DNA of 64,000 bases. It comes from Manihot esculenta. Its lineage: Eukaryota; Streptophyta; Magnoliopsida; Malpighiales; Euphorbiaceae. The notes beneath the pieces were generated by a model that saw nothing but the letters and a program-made list of their open reading frames with translations, ran no database searches and had not been told where the DNA came from. The stretch is from NCBI RefSeq assembly GCF_001659605.2, contig NC_035171.2:27941825-28005824 (forward strand). The letters are read 5' to 3'. The translations under genes were made by a program, and so were the position numbers. Positions 62,662 to 64,000 of the stretch are shown piece by piece; the stretch's first letter is position 1; each line of letters begins with the position of its first letter.

Positions 62662-62769
62662 ATAATTCAAGTCCTAAAAGGAACAACGGAGCTAGAGAAT
62701 ATATGGCGTCTCAGTGATAATGAGATTTTTCTACGAGATGAATCATCGGATAGTGTTCATTCTAACTAA

Positions 62770-63968
62770 TACTAAGCATGACTTAATCATAGCATGTTGG
62801 CATCTTTGGCTAATTATTGCTCTTCTACGTAGCAGCTACTCTCCTAGTGCTATGCATTCCATCCAATAGATATTGTAGGGAATTCTAGCTGGTCTATCTT
62901 CTAATAATGTTTGTACTCAGCTTTAGGTTCGTTTGAATTAGCTCTTTGCTTTTGATCTCTTATGCTAGTTAAATTGTAATTGTGGATATTGAGAGTCATT
63001 TTATTGCTAGGGAGAGGTTCAATTTATTTATAGTTGTTGATTGGGATGAGTCTAGATTGTGGCTAAATTGGTTTACAAGGTTTTTTTTGTTACTTTGGCT
63101 CAGCATCTAGTTTTGTGATTTTTAGTGAATTTCAGGACTAATTCTCTCTTTATAAGCTGTTTATATGGTTGAATTTTTTGTTACAATTTTCCATTGTTCC
63201 AGTAGCTTCAAAGGTTTGAAAAATAAATTTTAGGGTTTAGTTTTTTTCTTTTGTGATTTTTTGGTGACATTTTATATAACACCCTAAACATATTTATTAT
63301 TAAAATTACTAAAAAGAATACAAAATGTTATCGATAGACAAATATATGATCTTTAGAACTTATAAATTAGTTCAACTAGTTTATAAGTTAAACAAATACT
63401 CCCTTAAAATAAATATGTTCTTAAAATTTTAGTGTAAACAAATGGTTTATATTAATAAAAAATTAATAAACTAAAACTTAAAACATATTAAAAAAACATA
63501 ATTTCTCAAAAACTTTTAAACGATGATATTGAGAAGTACTATGTTTTCATAATAGAAGGTGTAAATGTCTAGAAAATATGAAATTTTGCGTGTTTTATCA
63601 CTTTTAGTCAATTTTTTTTTCTTATCAATTTTAGCCTAATTGAAAAATATCGTATTTAAAATAGTCCGCATTTGATTTGGGGCTAAATTGGCTAATGTGG
63701 CATGCACACTCAGCAAAATAAATTATATTTTATATGTGGGTCACATTTGATCTAACCATAGTTAGATTTTTTAATTAAGGGTTGATTAAGCAAAATGATA
63801 GCGTTTACCAAGAGAAAGAAAAAACACAACTATATTTGTTACTTATGAGGAAGCATGCTATTTTTTAAAAAGGAATCCATTACAGCACCTTACACTCTGA
63901 AAAAATTGTTAGGGTTTGAAAGACGGACCATCACAGAGAGGGAAAATTGAGTTGTCAATATCGCTATT
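62770..63968. other. 3' flank of the kinase locus and intergenic DNA
   Basis: The first 500 bp are T-rich with balanced patches, possibly 3' UTR. No gene is recognised in the remainder. Confidence 0.45.
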
Positions 63969-64000
63969 GTAATACCCGGCTAGATTCCGGCATCGGAATC
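63969..64000 (+). mobile_element. Start of another Gypsy LTR, plus orientation, cut by the window end
   Basis: tgtaatacccggctagattccggcatcggaatc matches the reverse complement of the Gypsy LTR edge at 47258-47289 with one base missing in the ttccgg stretch. It marks either an element on the plus strand or a solo LTR. Confidence 0.8.

Larger units (their letters stand above)
57171..62769 (+). pseudogene. Decayed second kinase domain (kinase 2), in frame with kinase 1
   Basis: Right after the kinase 1 TAA the same frame continues with IFTYDEVEIATEHFSSNNF, a degenerate glycine loop (FLQTSRFGHVYKG), VTIKK, HHENLVNLIGYCDKGGNKLL and VYEFFSKEEL to a donor at 57503. Further exons: about 60085-60181 (SSLDWQKRVQIDL), about 60292-60360 (catalytic-loop region NGDNIFLSNNFKP, frameshifted, HRD lost), 61144-61270 (TKADVYSFGVILLELITIQQ), 62025-62185 (interrupted by TAG and a frameshift, then KPSELRPQIGQ) and 62662-62769 (IIQVLKGTTELENIW, stop TAA). 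The activation-loop exon was not found. Exon order mirrors kinase 1, so this is a paralogous domain, now a pseudogene or 3' UTR. Confidence 0.75.

Overview
This window is AT-rich nuclear DNA from a flowering plant, most likely a eudicot. The evidence is spliced genes with GT-AG introns, a chloroplast-targeted GUN4 gene, a plant receptor-like cytoplasmic kinase, and several plant transposon types (Copia, Gypsy, TRIM, CACTA, a Pack-MULE-like element, LINE remnants). The style of the gene models and repeats makes a Euphorbiaceae genome (cassava or rubber-tree type) my guess, but nothing here proves it.

Host genes. (1) 8768-9151 (-) is a small ribosomal L18p/L5e-family protein. (2) Starting 294 bp away in the opposite direction is an 11-exon gene, 9446-22550 (+), for a 272-aa Cys-rich membrane-anchored protein of the SREBP-regulating-gene (SPRING/UPF0454) family. 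Every exon junction was checked for phase, and one intron is GC-AG. (3) 24409-25227 (-) is GUN4, the chloroplast tetrapyrrole-binding protein. (4) 32900-57170 (+) is a 10-exon kinase of the PERK/RLCK type with a myristoylation/palmitoylation N-terminus and a DFS motif in place of DFG. (5) Directly after its stop codon, in the same reading frame, a second and decayed kinase domain begins. It can be followed exon by exon to 62769, so the locus looks like a broken or split tandem-kinase gene.

Mobile DNA fills the rest. Intron 7 of the SPRING-like gene (8 kb) holds a Copia element with TSD TAAAG. Its 3' LTR is split by a 1.43-kb solo-LTR-like insertion with TSD TTGAC, and related hairpin repeats lie on both sides. 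Intron 5 of the kinase (19.3 kb) holds a second Copia (TSD ATAAT, minus strand). Its 5' LTR is split by a young Gypsy/chromovirus element (TSD AAAAG, 2.4-2.5-kb LTRs, minus strand). A 2.7-kb CACTA element (TSD AAT) sits inside an unclassified repeat between GUN4 and the kinase. A Pack-MULE-like element with 195-bp inverted repeats carries a broken piece of what I recognise as a RING-type E3-like gene. The window ends in the first 32 bp of another LTR of the same Gypsy family in the opposite orientation.

Layout: 1-5000 AT-rich intergenic with dispersed repeats; 5.0-6.5 kb LINE remnant and Pack-MULE; 8.7-22.6 kb divergent gene pair; 24.4-25.2 kb GUN4; 25.5-31.5 kb small ORF, 71-bp tandem array and CACTA in unclassified repeat; 32.9-57.2 kb kinase 1 with nested retrotransposons; 57.2-62.8 kb kinase 2 remnant with a 280-bp tandem array; 62.8-64 kb intergenic and LTR start. 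The host genes do not form an obvious pathway. The nearest thing to an undescribed system is the tandem kinase locus with its unusual catalytic motifs.
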